Assembly (NCBI RefSeq): GCF_003286085.1
Contig: NW_020825294.1
Location: 2,356,001 to 2,420,000, forward strand
Reading direction: 5' to 3'
Length of the DNA stretch: 64,000 bases
DNA from: Drosophila persimilis
Taxonomy: Eukaryota; Arthropoda; Insecta; Diptera; Drosophilidae
The notes under the pieces were generated by a model. It made no database searches, was not told the origin of the DNA, and was given only the letters and a program-made list of their open reading frames with translations. Made by a program: the position numbers and the translations under genes. Position 1 is the first letter of the stretch; each line of letters opens with the position of its first letter. Of this stretch, positions 24,173 through 35,545 are shown in pieces.

Positions 24173-26204
24173 ATGTCGACAGAAGACTTGGACGGCTGGG
24201 ACGATTTTGAAGCATGGTTGGCCATGCAGGATACCAAAGATGATGCTTCGAATGAAGATGCCGCGGATCGTGAATGCCTTCAGGGTATTAGCCAGCAGAA
24301 GGAGGAAGAAGAGCTTGAACAGCGCAAGGAAATCCTGCCAAAGGCCGCAGATGGCTCTGACGAAAGTGATATAGATGGGGCGGAGTTTAACGATCCCTCT
24401 CAGATGACACTAGAGCAGTTGGAGAAGGCACAAAGAATATACTTACGCCGCTTGAAGCGCGAGGAATCGAAGGAGGGAACGTGCTTGAAGCAGGAAGAGT
24501 GTTTGGAGCAGGCAGAGTGTCTGGAGCAGGAAGAGTGTCTGGAGCAGGAAGAGTGTCTGGAGCAGGAAGAGTGTCTGGAGCAGGAAGAGTGTCTGGAGCA
24601 GGAAGAGTGTCTGGAGCAGGAAGAGTGTCTGGGGCAGGAAGAGTGTCTGGAGCAGGAAGAGTGTTTGGGGCAAGAGCGCTTCCAGATGCGTCGCAAAAAT
24701 CTGAGGCGCCAGCGAGCAATTAATGATCGTACCACTGCCCTCCAGCGCTTGCACAACGAGCGTCTTCAAAGATTAGAAAAGAAATCGAATGCCCAGCGCC
24801 AGAAGGACAGAATCTTCAAATGGATGGAAGATGACCGCCGGGATCGGGCTAAGCTCAGCAATAAGGACAGAAGGCTTCCGCAAGTGTCGAAAGTGAGGCT
24901 AAGGGCATCAGATATCTACTCTGACAACTCCAGCGATTCGTCCTCGCCAAATGAGGCAGACGACAACGAAAAACGCCAGCCCATGAATGCCAGTCCAACA
25001 TTGCTCAGCAGCTTGGATCAGCTTAACAGCGTGATGCTTAAACGGAGCCAACTAATAAGTTTTGTCGACAAGCCCATATTCGGGCAGACGGTGATCGATT
25101 GCTTTATACTAATGCCCAATACCAATCTACGGTCGACCATCTACCAGATCACTGGCCTGGTTCACACGGATGTGACGTACCAACTGGGACACAAGACAAC
25201 GGATTATCAATTGAACGTACGTCACGGTAGACTGGAGAGATTGACCCGCTTGGACGCCGTTTCCAATAGTCCAGTACCAGCTGTGGCATTCCGAAATTGG
25301 ATTGATAGCTGTGAGAAGGATAACTGGGTCCTGCCGGAGCTCTCGCTGATCACGAAGAAGGAGCAAGACATCAAAAAGGCCACCAATTACATTTTTACCG
25401 AAGACGATGTGGCCGATATAGTTAAAAAGAAACGCGAGTCGGGCCTGAGTCAGGAGAAGGTCGCTGTGCGGAAAATACGTCTGATCGAGGAGCGCGACTT
25501 GGCTCTTACCAACAACGACCACGAGAAGGTCGTTCGCTTGGACAAGGAGATTAAGGAGATCGACCAGGATCAGGATCAGGACATGGCGAATTTTGGACAG
25601 AAGGTGCCACGATTCGGGGGTTCATTACGTAGTGGCCTTACCCCATATGTTCCAAAGAATCCAGTACAAAAATCGGAACAGCGCCGTGAAGCCGCTCTTC
25701 TTCCAGCCTTGTCGCGTTGTCACAAGCATACTGGGCCATCAGATATACCGCGTCCTCAAGTCCCTCCTGTGACTAAGACTCCACATATACCGCGATTGCC
25801 TCAAACAGCTCCTCTGCGCAAAGGCATCTCAGCTGCTCCTCGCCGTCCACGGCCTTTGCCTGCCAAAAGATGCTTTCCTGAGAGTGCTCCCAAGCCACTA
25901 GATACCAGTCTGGAGCGCTACATAAAGCGCAAATACAAGAAAAGTGCCCTGGGGAAACGCAGTCCAGAGCCCGTTGCCGAAGTCCCTGAAGTTGTGGCGC
26001 CGCAGGAAGCGAAGAAAGATGCCAGCCTTTACGATTTGCACGATTTTCATGTGGACGTAGATACCTCGGTGTTAGGTAGGTAGTATAAGAGAAGCAGGAC
26101 ATCTATATGCTTGTATATGCCTTGCTTTATTTGTAGCTCCTTTCGATTCGCTGTTTGGAAAAGAGGAAAGTCCGGATCCAGCTTTGGAGCAGCCTACAAT
26201 TTGA
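24173..26204 (+). CDS. Rtf1-like Plus3-domain protein with Cys/Glu hexapeptide repeat
   Basis: Exon 1 (24173-26075) and exon 2 (26137-26204) join across a 61-nt intron with GTAGGT...TTGTAG ends, giving 656 residues. Without splicing, the frame hits TAG six bases after the donor; splicing adds APFDSLFGKEESPDPALEQP plus two residues. Residues about 285-415 match the Plus3 domain of Rtf1 (PIFGQTVIDCFI, YQLGHKTTDYQLNVRHGR, FRNWIDSCEKDNWVLPELS), followed by the Rtf1-type helical region (KKEQDIKKATNYIFTEDDV) and a Pro/Arg-rich tail ending YDLHDFHVDVDTSVL. Rtf1 is a Paf1-complex subunit that links elongating RNA polymerase II to histone marks in the nucleus. Residues 104-169 are an 11-unit CLEQEE repeat not known from Rtf1. 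The divergence suggests a paralogue, perhaps the counterpart of D. melanogaster CG12674, rather than Rtf1 itself. Confidence 0.85.
24482..24679 (+). repeat. 11 x 18-bp coding tandem repeat (CLEQEE units)
   Basis: Eleven consecutive 18-bp units of the type TGTCTGGAGCAGGAAGAG encode CLKQEE, CLEQAE, six CLEQEE, CLGQEE, CLEQEE and CLGQER. The central six are nearly identical at DNA level, so the array expanded recently. Confidence 0.95.
26076..26136 (+). other. 61-nt intron of the Rtf1-like gene
   Basis: Donor TTAG|GTAGGT and acceptor TTTATTTGTAG preserve frame: G plus CT gives Ala. The downstream frame runs to TGA at 26202-26204. Confidence 0.7.
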
Positions 26205-29200
26205 GACCAGATGTATAATAATATATGCTTAATCTTTAATAATATTACCAGCTTTTCAATACAGAACAGAAAATAAGGTTCCTTCACAGTTCTCCCGCAG
26301 TAGATGCTAATTGAACAACAATTAAGCCAACAAATAGACACAACTCGTCCTCTCTCTCTCTGTCTCTCTCCTTCCAATAGACACGCCGCAGCCTGTCAAC
26401 ACTGCTGCGTGGTTGCGGTGGGACGCTGCTCCGAATCAACCATTCCATTCCTGTGACGCCAAAAGCCTGTCCTAATCCAATCGAGTGCGGTTGTTAGGCA
26501 ATTGGGGGACTGGCTTCATGGGCAGTCTACAATGGGCGTTGTTTTTATACACTTAATTCACAGATTCCCTTGCAAAACGATATAGATTTCGCCATTTCTT
26601 TGGAAGCGCGATTTCGATAATGGAAATGAATATCGATAGCCCTATCGAACCTTGGAAGCTTGGAATGTTTGCCGATGTCGCTATTGGAAAGGAGTATCGA
26701 CAGGTAGGACGATCGATAGTTGTTTTTCCATGCGCTTGAGCACGCGGCTTTTTTTTTATTTGTTTGTGATTTCGCGCTTAATAAAATAATAATAATAAGA
26801 ATTACCCATGAGTGATTAGTGTTTAAATATTTTTTTTATTGTTTTCAAAGCTTATGTTTCTTGGTCGCTTAAATCTCGTGTGTGTGTGTGTGTAAGTGAA
26901 ATGCGCAGCAGCCCAGCAAAGGTTTTTTTCTTGTTTATTTTGATCAAAGCAATAAAAAGCGGTTAAATATAAATATTTAGTGGTTTTGTTGAAATAAAGT
27001 GTGCTTTATTTAATGTAAAATGATCAACACACGTGAAATTGTGATGGCGCAAGGGGCCTGTATGTAATAACTGTGTATATATGTACATATGTATATACAT
27101 ATGTACGTTCTGTACGCATTAAGTGTTTATTTGCGTATAAAATCAATCTTCCAACCACTTGAAGGTTGATTTTCATCATCTTTTGGCACAGATGGTTAAT
27201 ATTACATTTGTCACAATATTTGGAGAGCAAACCATAGGTAAATATCACCAGAAGAACTAAGAGCAGAGCAGAATCATTAATAATACAAATAGAAACTCAT
27301 TCATAGTCTGTGCATCAACGACGACGACGACTGCCCCGGCATCAGGGGGCATCAAAGTGGAATTGGATTCATCTGAAAGAGGCGGGTCATAATTGAAGAT
27401 ATGATGCTCCATGCCCCATGCTCCAGCCATGAGCAAAGGTGACACCAAAGGGAAGACCTTCGACTGGCAATAAAATAAATGCCATTTACTGATGAGTCAT
27501 CAGCATAATTTTTACGATTTGTCCCATTCGATGAATAAACAAATAAACCAATGGACACGGGAGCTGGGACCCGGGACTCAGGACCCTCTGGATTGGACTC
27601 TAGTTTGAGCGTGTCACGAAAACATTTCGCATGCATTGACTTTTTATGGCAGCCCCAAACCGAGTGAACCGAACGCACGAATCGAAAAGCCACATGGACC
27701 GACGAGAGAGAGAGACGGAGAGGGGCACTGGGTATCCACAAATAATGCAAAATCATTTAGTGGAACTCCTAGGCACACACACCGTACAGATGCTGGCACC
27801 CCTCCCGCCTCAAAGTCATAAAATCCGGCACCGAATGAAATTCTCATCAAGACGCAAGTTGGCACAATTTCAGTTTGGCGCTGAAGCAACTTGAAAACAC
27901 GACCAAAATGAGCCCGAATCGCAGTAGGAGTCGTTGCCACAGCCCACAGGACTCTCGGCAGTGGTCAGGCATGGGGCCAGCATCGTGCTGCTGCCGCTGC
28001 CACTCCTGCTCCTGGCAATCGCGCGTGACTAACGTAATCAGCTCACGTAACGCCTGAATGAGATGAGATGAAATCAGCATACACTCCGGGCCACGCAGGA
28101 CTATGCTCTCCTACGCTGCCGTCGCTCCGCACCGATTCCGACTGCATAAATGTCGAATTTATACGAAAATGAAGCCGCGCAGGCCATTCGACCAGCTGCT
28201 GGGGCATCATTCACACGGCCACCAGATGCTTTGAGGGGTAAGTACCACCCCCCTAACGAAATGTTTTGTAGATCTTTGACACGCGATACTGCCCTGGCCT
28301 GGCCGTCTTTGGTGGGTGTTCAGATGGTAATGTAATGCTTTCATTGGTTAATTTACAAACAAATGGCTTCTAAATCTATTTTCCATAAACATAACATTCC
28401 AGCAAAACGATCGCTGGAGCTGGGGATCTTGGGAGCTTAAAGGAGGGACAATGGAGAGATCTATAAATGGCATTCTTGGACATTAACGAAAGAGGAGATT
28501 TGTAAATGGGAACCTTTTGGAAGCCTATAAGTTATATCTAATCGTATCTACTGGCAGGACTCAAGTACTTATATGATTACTGCCTTCGAACAAGCGAGCA
28601 GAGCGGATTCCATTTAAATGCAAAGACCTATCATTAGTAAGTGAACCCGGGACATAAAAACGTAGAGAACGGCTAACCCAATGAGACCGGAGACCAGAGA
28701 CCGATACCGAGAACCCTGCAAAACATCACGCATAAGTTTCATTTTATTTTGATTTTTATGACTGCACCATGGACTGTGACACTGTCTCCGATTCGGGCAG
28801 TGTCCCACCTGGATCACTTGCTAAATAACCCACAAAAACCAAAAAAACAAAAAAAAGAATCCCCAAAAACAAGAGGGAGGTACATGGGTGGCTCTCTGGG
28901 GGGTGTGGTGTGCGGTCCGGGGTAGATGATGTGTCCATGAGAACTAAAGCAGGGAAAATGCCTATTTACGAGCTTGCATGCGGCCGGACAGGACAGCAGG
29001 CAGGCAGGCAGACAGCAGGACACATGGTAATCATATATTTTGGTCATATCTGTGGACCATAAAACCAGTGTCCTTATGTGCCTGTCAATGAGTTGTTTCA
29101 TGACATTTATTTCGCTTGTTCCCCCCGCACACACACACAACCATCCCCTACGTCCTTTCGGATACGGGACATGGACTATCCTGCGTGCAGATGGAAAATA

Positions 29201-30191
29201 TTTTAGTGTCCATTTAATGTCCAATCTAAGATGAGCTCGTAACTTTTGATCGAATAAACGAGCAGCCCACACACACACACACACACACACATCCCACGGC
29301 CCATAGGTAAAGGTCAAAAGGAAAGGTAGGAAGGGTTCTGTTTTTGGTTCTGCTTCTGGACACGCACACCTCTAGCGGATGTGGGGGTCTCTTGGGATAA
29401 TTCTTTAATTTTCTCACCGCTGTCAGCCGCATCCCAGTGCCATCGGACCGATAAGAGGAAGTTATTTCCTCAGATATTTGCTTATTTTATTTTATTAGTG
29501 GGATTTGGCTCGTTCGTGCTCTCGAAAGCCCTGTCTACAGCCCGTACCCGGGAGTCATAAATATTTAATTAAAATCAAAATTAGTTTTTCCAACTTGGCC
29601 GGCCCCCCTCCCCCGCCCCCCGTGACCTGGCGTCTTGCGGATTCCATCAAGCGATTCGCGTGGCCTAGAAATAATGTCATGCCTCCGACTTTCGACTGAA
29701 TGTAAAAAGAGCTTTTCGCCGAGCACCTGGCGCCTTGTTTAAAAATTAAAATCGCACGCTCTCTACGCCTGGCCGCGCTTTCATATGGGACTCAAGCACC
29801 CCCTCCCCCACCAACCGCAGGACTCTTATATCTACAATTCCCCAACGCCCGCGCGCGAGAGAGAGAGAGATCAACAATTGTGGTGGCTTCAGCGGCGATT
29901 TAAGCGCTGGGCACACGCAATCCCCCTGCCCCGTCTATGGAGAGCCTGCCCTATAAAGTAGATTTGCATGCGACGCCCCAGAGACCCCTCTTGGCTGTAG
30001 GGGGGGTGCTGGCATCCCCAATTGAATGGGGGACTGGCGCGAATCCGTTGATGTGATGACAGGAGTGGCTGCAAATGGGGAAAAACGCACAGAACACAAG
30101 GTAAAATTGAATACTTTTAACAGAAAGACTGGCATTAATATTGCATTGTATTTTCTCTAGAAATCTCTGGCATGTCGTCCTAGCAGGCTGT
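26205..30191. other. Gene-free segment with a DRE-bearing candidate promoter
   Basis: About 26590-26730 carries clustered TATCGA-type motifs including a perfect DRE, followed by a possible unspliced 5' exon and GTAAGT donor near 26892. No coding exon could be tied to it. The rest holds (CA)n near 29270-29291, (GA)n near 29862-29873 and GACGAC near 27319-27330. A short frame at 28150 ends in a GTAAGTACC donor but has no recognisable product. Confidence 0.4.
26631..26638. promoter_or_regulatory. DRE (TATCGATA) in a cluster of TATCGA motifs
   Basis: A perfect DREF site lies within 100 bp of four weaker copies (TTTCGATAA at 26613, CCTATCGAACC at 26641, AGTATCGACA at 26693, CGATCGATAG at 26709). 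This density is typical of a fly housekeeping promoter. The promoter would most simply fire rightward, away from the Rtf1-like gene. Confidence 0.5.
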
Positions 30192-30888
30192 TTACTGAAG
30201 CCTCCGCTGAAGTACTGCTGAGTAGCGATGGCTCTCCCGCAGGAAGGCCTTCAAATCTAAGACCTGGACATCATGATTGTTGCTTAGCCTGCGGCTCAGG
30301 GTAATATTGAAATGCATGGCATTTTGATCCCTGACCACGACCACCAGGCTCCACAATCTCCTAATGAAGTTGTGGAGATTCTTCTGCCCATCCACCGATA
30401 GCTGGTGTGCCCGAAGGGATCGTGGCTTCCAGCAGAAGAAAGGCAGTGATGCTCTACTCCAAGCTCTGCTCTGGAAAAAGAAGTCCAAGCCAAGACGATT
30501 CTTGCAGCGCCAGACCGTCTGATGAGTCCAGGTGCATCAGAATGTTGATCGCCAGGTGGCTGAATATAGGACGGCTTCACGGACATTGGTTCCTCCAGCA
30601 TTTTCCGAGAATACTGCAGGGAAAGCCACATCCTCTCCAAGTATTCCCAGACCTAAGGCAAGTGATAAAATTCAACCTCGATGGCAAGACCATGCTGATC
30701 CACCTCTGGCTTTCCCAATTCATAGATGGCCCAAAGACCGGCGCTGAAGAAGCTCTTAAAGAACACACTCTATCTGTAGATGCTCCTGCTGCTGATCCTC
30801 CTAGTGGCCTTTGGATCTTCGGATTTGGGTAGCCACCAAAACATTCTTTGTCCTTGTTAGATTTCAAATCTTTGCTGGCATGCCGCAA
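30192..30888 (-). pseudogene. Tim50-like (tiny tim) pseudogene, frameshifts and stops
   Basis: Minus-strand segments in two frames match Tim50, the inner-membrane receptor of the TIM23 complex, in the right order. Frame 1 (to about 30570) reads SAGLWAIYELGKPEVD, then EVEFYHLP, stop, VWEYLERMWLSLQYSRKMLE and KPSYIQPP, matching the LGKPE...QYLQRMW.SL.Y..KMI.EP...YIQPP region. It has in-frame TAGs at 30770-30772 and 30653-30655. After a frameshift a second frame gives TWTHQTVWRCKNRLGLDFFF (compare [20 protein letters not shown]) and, after an internal deletion, KNLHNFIRRLWSLVVV and NNHDVQVLDLKAFL, ending in TAA at 30192. A TGA lies at 30537-30539 in that frame. The phosphatase-like core between these blocks is shortened. 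No introns are visible, so a retrocopy is likely. It is broken in at least four places. Confidence 0.8.
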
Positions 30889-32299
30889 CGTTTCGTCCCA
30901 CTGTCGCTTTCATGCAAATACTTGGGCTTAATTTTCACAAATTGCATTGCTGTTGGGGGTTCGGGGTGTGCCCCTGGAACTGGTCCCATCATCATTTAAA
31001 TGCCGCATTATCAGTGGTCAGCAGCGAACGGGCCAGTCACCTCGTCGAATTGTCATAAACAATCAAAATCCATTTAAAATTGTACATGCAATTTGGTCGA
31101 ATCGAGTCGGGAATCCACCTGCCAGCCAGACGCAAGCGATGGAGGAGGACGAGCACCAGCAGCAGCAGTAGCAGTAGAAGGAGTTGCAGGACGAGCTGCC
31201 AGATGCCGACACCATCAACGCCTCGTCAAGTGTGTGGGCGGAGTACTGGAGTATGCTGGAGTCTGTTCATTGGCTTGACTCCCATCCACAGGCCAGACAG
31301 AGAGAGAGAGAGAGAGAGCGCAGCGCCACTTGTCAGCCATGTGCCATGTCCTGGGCATGTCCTGCGTGCCAGTGTGTGTGCATGTGCCTGTGCCAGTGCC
31401 TGTGCCTGGGCCTGTATATCGTTGATATGATAATTGGCATGAGGTAATAATCCACTTGGATACGTTGACAATCGTTTATATCGCAATCAGTGTCATGCCG
31501 TCTGCCTTCTGTTTGGCTCTGCCTCTGCCTCTGAATGTGGCTCTCGTCCTGCTGCTGCACCAGCAATCCAGTGTCCTGCCTGCATAAAGTATAATTTCCC
31601 AGCCATGTTCTCTCTTCGTTGCTGTGGCTGCTACTCCATGCCACTCGTGCTCTGCTCCATCGACGAACAGTCCGGCGACATATTAAATAACAATGAACTG
31701 CAATTGCCCAACGAGTCTCGTAATTCGTTTGTAATGCGTGCAGACGCACAGATTTTGAGTAGTCACAGTCGCTCGCTCTGTGTGGCACCCATCCACATGT
31801 CCTGCTGCATGTCCTTACACACAGCTCTCCAACTGCTCAACCGCTCTATGGCTGGAGTCGGTCTCTCGTGTCTGTCCGTCTGTCTGGCCTGTTTCTTTGT
31901 CACTTGTTTTGTTTTATGTCCTCTCTCTCTCGCCGGGCAATTGTCCTTCGCATTGCTGCATATAATTCCTGATTTCCGAGTTTAACTCCGTTGCCGGCTG
32001 TTAAATTTAATCACTTTTTGGAATCGTTTCGGTCTGCATCGACCATATATGGGGGGTATTGAGACTGGGGTTTGGGGAAATGGAAAGCGGAAAGCGGAAA
32101 GTAGAGACAAAGTCAATTTTGTGGAAATGACAAACCCACGCGGTAAAATCTAATTGAAAGGATTTCGATTTCGTAGCATTTATGCTTTTACCTGCTTCGT
32201 TCGGTGCTTTGTTTGGGAATATTATTTTGAAAAACAGCGGGAATTTTCATTTCTTTTTTTTGTATTATTTTGTCGGGGATCTGGAATACTTTGGAACTT

Positions 32300-32770
32300 G
32301 GAATAATAAATATAATGGAGAAACCTAAAAATACTTATAATATAATGATTCGGATTTAATTACTCTATGCTTTAGAGTGGTATTTAAGGGCATTTTTAAC
32401 TATTGTTTCACCCTAATTCGCTCTTATTTACAAAATTCATGTTTCATTAGGTTTATTGTTGAATTTATATTTTTTTAAGCAGTTCTTAGAACGGAAATGG
32501 TTCTATCATGGATTTGGTTTACTTTTGAATTGGGAATATAATAAATATAATTTAAATTTATTGATAACACCCGAAAATATCTCAAAATACTTAAAATAAA
32601 ATGATTCGAATTTAATTACGCGATTATTTCGAGTTTTAAATTTAAAATTTTAATCGATTTAAACGAATTATTGACTTCTGTTTCACCCCAATTCGCTCTT
32701 ATTTGAAAAAAGAGCGTTTCATTAGGTTTATTGTTGAATCCATATTTTTTTAAGCAGTTCTTTGAATAGG
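32300..32770. repeat. Imperfect tandem duplication, offset about 275 bp
   Basis: The block beginning TGTTTCACCCTAATTCGCTC at 32404 recurs at 32679 as TGTTTCACCCCAATTCGCTC. Both continue through TTTCATTAGGTTTATTGTTG to TTTTTTAAGCAGTTCTT. Preceding AT-rich parts (AATGATTCGGATTTAATTAC, AATGATTCGAATTTAATTAC) also match. A third, more decayed copy may cover 32815-32935. Confidence 0.85.
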
Positions 32771-35360
32771 AGGGGCTCTGCTCTGACTTTGATTTGGAGT
32801 TGAAAGAGTTAAAAGAATTGAAATATAATGATTAGACCTGAAAATATGTGAAATATGAAGATCAGAATTTCCTTGCTAGATGATTTCGAGTTGTATTTAA
32901 AGAAATCCTCTCCGTTTCATTCACTTTTTTGGTTTCTAAATAAGAATTTGACGAGGAAAGATGTTGATCTACGAGTGGTAGCTCTTTTCTCACAATAAAG
33001 CTGGCCAAAAGTAGGTCCTTCCTTTGTATAATTCAAAAATATTCATATACCTTCTCTCTTTTATTCAAAAAAGAAAAGAGAATGTTCCACTGGTTGGTTC
33101 CACTGTACCCTTCTGCCTCTTCATTTTGTTCAAAAAAATTCTCATCTGGCTCTCCTGGCCAGCCCACAAATAAGACAAGTAATATATTTCATTAAAAACA
33201 CTTTGCAAAATCAGATAAAATAATTATTATTGAAAGGTTTGCCAGGCGGACACCCCAACCATTCCCGAGATGAGCAGAGAGGCACTGAGTGTGTTTATTA
33301 TGGGAACAGCAAACCGTATTAGACAGCAAACGACAGCACACACATGGAACGGTGGACCAGCCAGAACCTCCTCTGGCAGCACATTTTTCGAGGACACTTT
33401 GCGATGCAAAAAGGCGAAAATTTATGCGCACAGAGCGGCGAGGAGGCGAGGGAGGGGAAGGAGCAGGAAGTCAGGAAGGCGAGGAGGTCTTTAGGAAGCC
33501 GGAGGCTGAGGGCGTCAGATGGACATCCGGCTGGAAGGAGCGCGGCACTTTCACGCTTGACCTCACTCCCACGGCCTGCTTAGCCTCTTGACCAGGCCCT
33601 AAATGTGGGCGGGGAATCACCGGCGTGTGGAATGGGCAGCGTACGCGACCGACCCGTGTGTGGGCGCCTCTTGTGCGTTACTTTTTTTTATTATTATGGT
33701 AGCCACCACTTGCAATGAAAGCATTTCCGTATCCGGCAGCGATGCTTCCGAGGCACAGCCACAGCGCGAAAGAGAGCGCCAGCGCCAGCGGCAGCGGCAC
33801 CCAAAGCCAAAAGGATCCCAAGGAGCCGCTGGCCCCAGCGTGGAGTCCACTTTAATTTTTGTTTTGTTTATAATTTACGCGACACAACATCAATTAAGTG
33901 CTTGGCCGGAAAAGCGCATACTACTCGTGCTACCTGCAGCTGAAAAAAGCAGTCATAAATTCTCGCCCTAAAGTGTTGGCGAGTGTCGGTCGGAGTCGGC
34001 GTTGGAGTCGGAGTCGGAGTCCCCTCCAGAGGTGGGAGGTGGGGCGCACCGGTACACCATTCCACTGGTCCACCGGCAGACCAGCTGCAATGTCCTGGAA
34101 CATAAATAGCCAACGCCATTTTGGTATGCGTTCCCTTTTTTATGTATCACACAAATCATTTTATTGAATACACACTGTATACGGGTGTACGGTGTATTTA
34201 AGCACTGAAAATGTTACAAAATGGAGAGGTAGGGGTGAGAGTTGATCTTTTGGGTTCTTTACTATGAGAACTGAAGATAAAAGTACTCGATGAGGCAGTT
34301 TTTTGGGGCTTTGCAGAAGAATTTGATGGATGCTTTGAAACATATACCAATTATTGGATATTCCTCTTGGTTTATTTTGAATAGGGATAGTTTTGAACCA
34401 AGATTTGTAGCTATTTTTAGTAACTGAGTACCAGGTATCATGGTGTTGAGGTACGTGTGCCTCGATATCTTACTATTTCCACTGGTTTAAGCATTTATTT
34501 GTGCGGAATTTGAAGTATTCTTTTCAATGAATATAAATTGAGTTTTAGATCGTTTTTTGTATCTATAAAATACCATAATTCATCTTTGAAAGAATTTATG
34601 TATTTCTGTCACCTTTTAACCCAAAATCCCTCTTCCCTGTGGACAAATCTATAAATTTATCAGCTTAATAGCAAAACTGAACCCATATACATTCTAGACC
34701 CTTGAATGGAAATCAATTTCCAACTTTGAAACCAGACGCGAGCCGTAAAAATGACTGCAACGAGCACGAGGGCATACGGGCAGCAGACACACACTCGTAC
34801 GTACGTGCAAAGATGCCTTCTAATTGGAATTAACGAAAACAATTTATGGTCCAAGTTGGTGTGATTTGTTGGAGTGACATTACGATGCGGTAAACGGACG
34901 ATGGCCCAGACTCGGAGCCGAACGAACGAACGAACCCCCAAAAACGGTTAACGATAGCAACGCCAAGTGCGCCATAAACTCTACGGAAGGAATATGGAGA
35001 TGGGTCTTGGACAAGTTTCTGGCCCTGTGTGTGTGTGATGGCACTTGCAGACGCAATTTGTTACAACAAAAAAGGGTCCAAGAAGACATTAGACGGCAGC
35101 ATAAACAAAACTCCAGACGGACCCTCGAAACACCCATTGGGAGGGGTAGAACACACACACACACACACACACACACCGAAGAAAGTGTCCACCAAGTGTG
35201 GGGAGGGGGTGAAGTTACAACTCACTTAAAGTTAATTTTTTTGGAAATAAGTGTCTCGGATTAAATTGGGGGATAAGTCAATTGATTGAGAGACAATTGA
35301 TTAAGGATTTATGGGGATGGGTACTTGCTTTATTTCGAATACAGATTGAAACCAATTAAG

Positions 35361-35545
35361 ACTTATCTAAGCGTCTATCGAAGTAAGACAAGTGCATCGA
35401 TTAGTCCCAAAAACAAATGATGGATAAGTCTTTCTTAATTCATTTTGATTATTCTTCGGTGGAAGATTCAATTATCTAAGCGTGTATCGAAGTACTAGTT
35501 GTATCGACAAGTGCACCGATTAGTTTCGATAACAAACGATAGAAG
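35361..35545. repeat. Tandem duplication, offset about 109 bp, with TATCGA motifs
   Basis: TTATCTAAGCGTCTATCGAAGTA at about 35363 recurs at about 35472 as TTATCTAAGCGTGTATCGAA followed by GTA. Both are followed by GACAAGTGCAYCGATTAG and an AACAAAYGAT motif. Each copy carries several DRE half-sites. Confidence 0.8.

Noticed and set aside
28150..28230. Short frame MSNLYENEAAQAIRPAAG ending in a GTAAGTACC donor
   Set aside because: Attractive donor, but no upstream promoter, no recognisable protein and no downstream partner exon.
30407..30832. 141-codon plus-strand frame
   Set aside because: Antisense to the Tim50-like pseudogene, whose protein-level match on the minus strand is much better.
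31140..31300. Coding-like run KELQDELPDADTINASSSVW
   Set aside because: Flanked by TAG codons in a CAGCAG tract and a GA repeat; no acceptor or donor that gives a credible exon.
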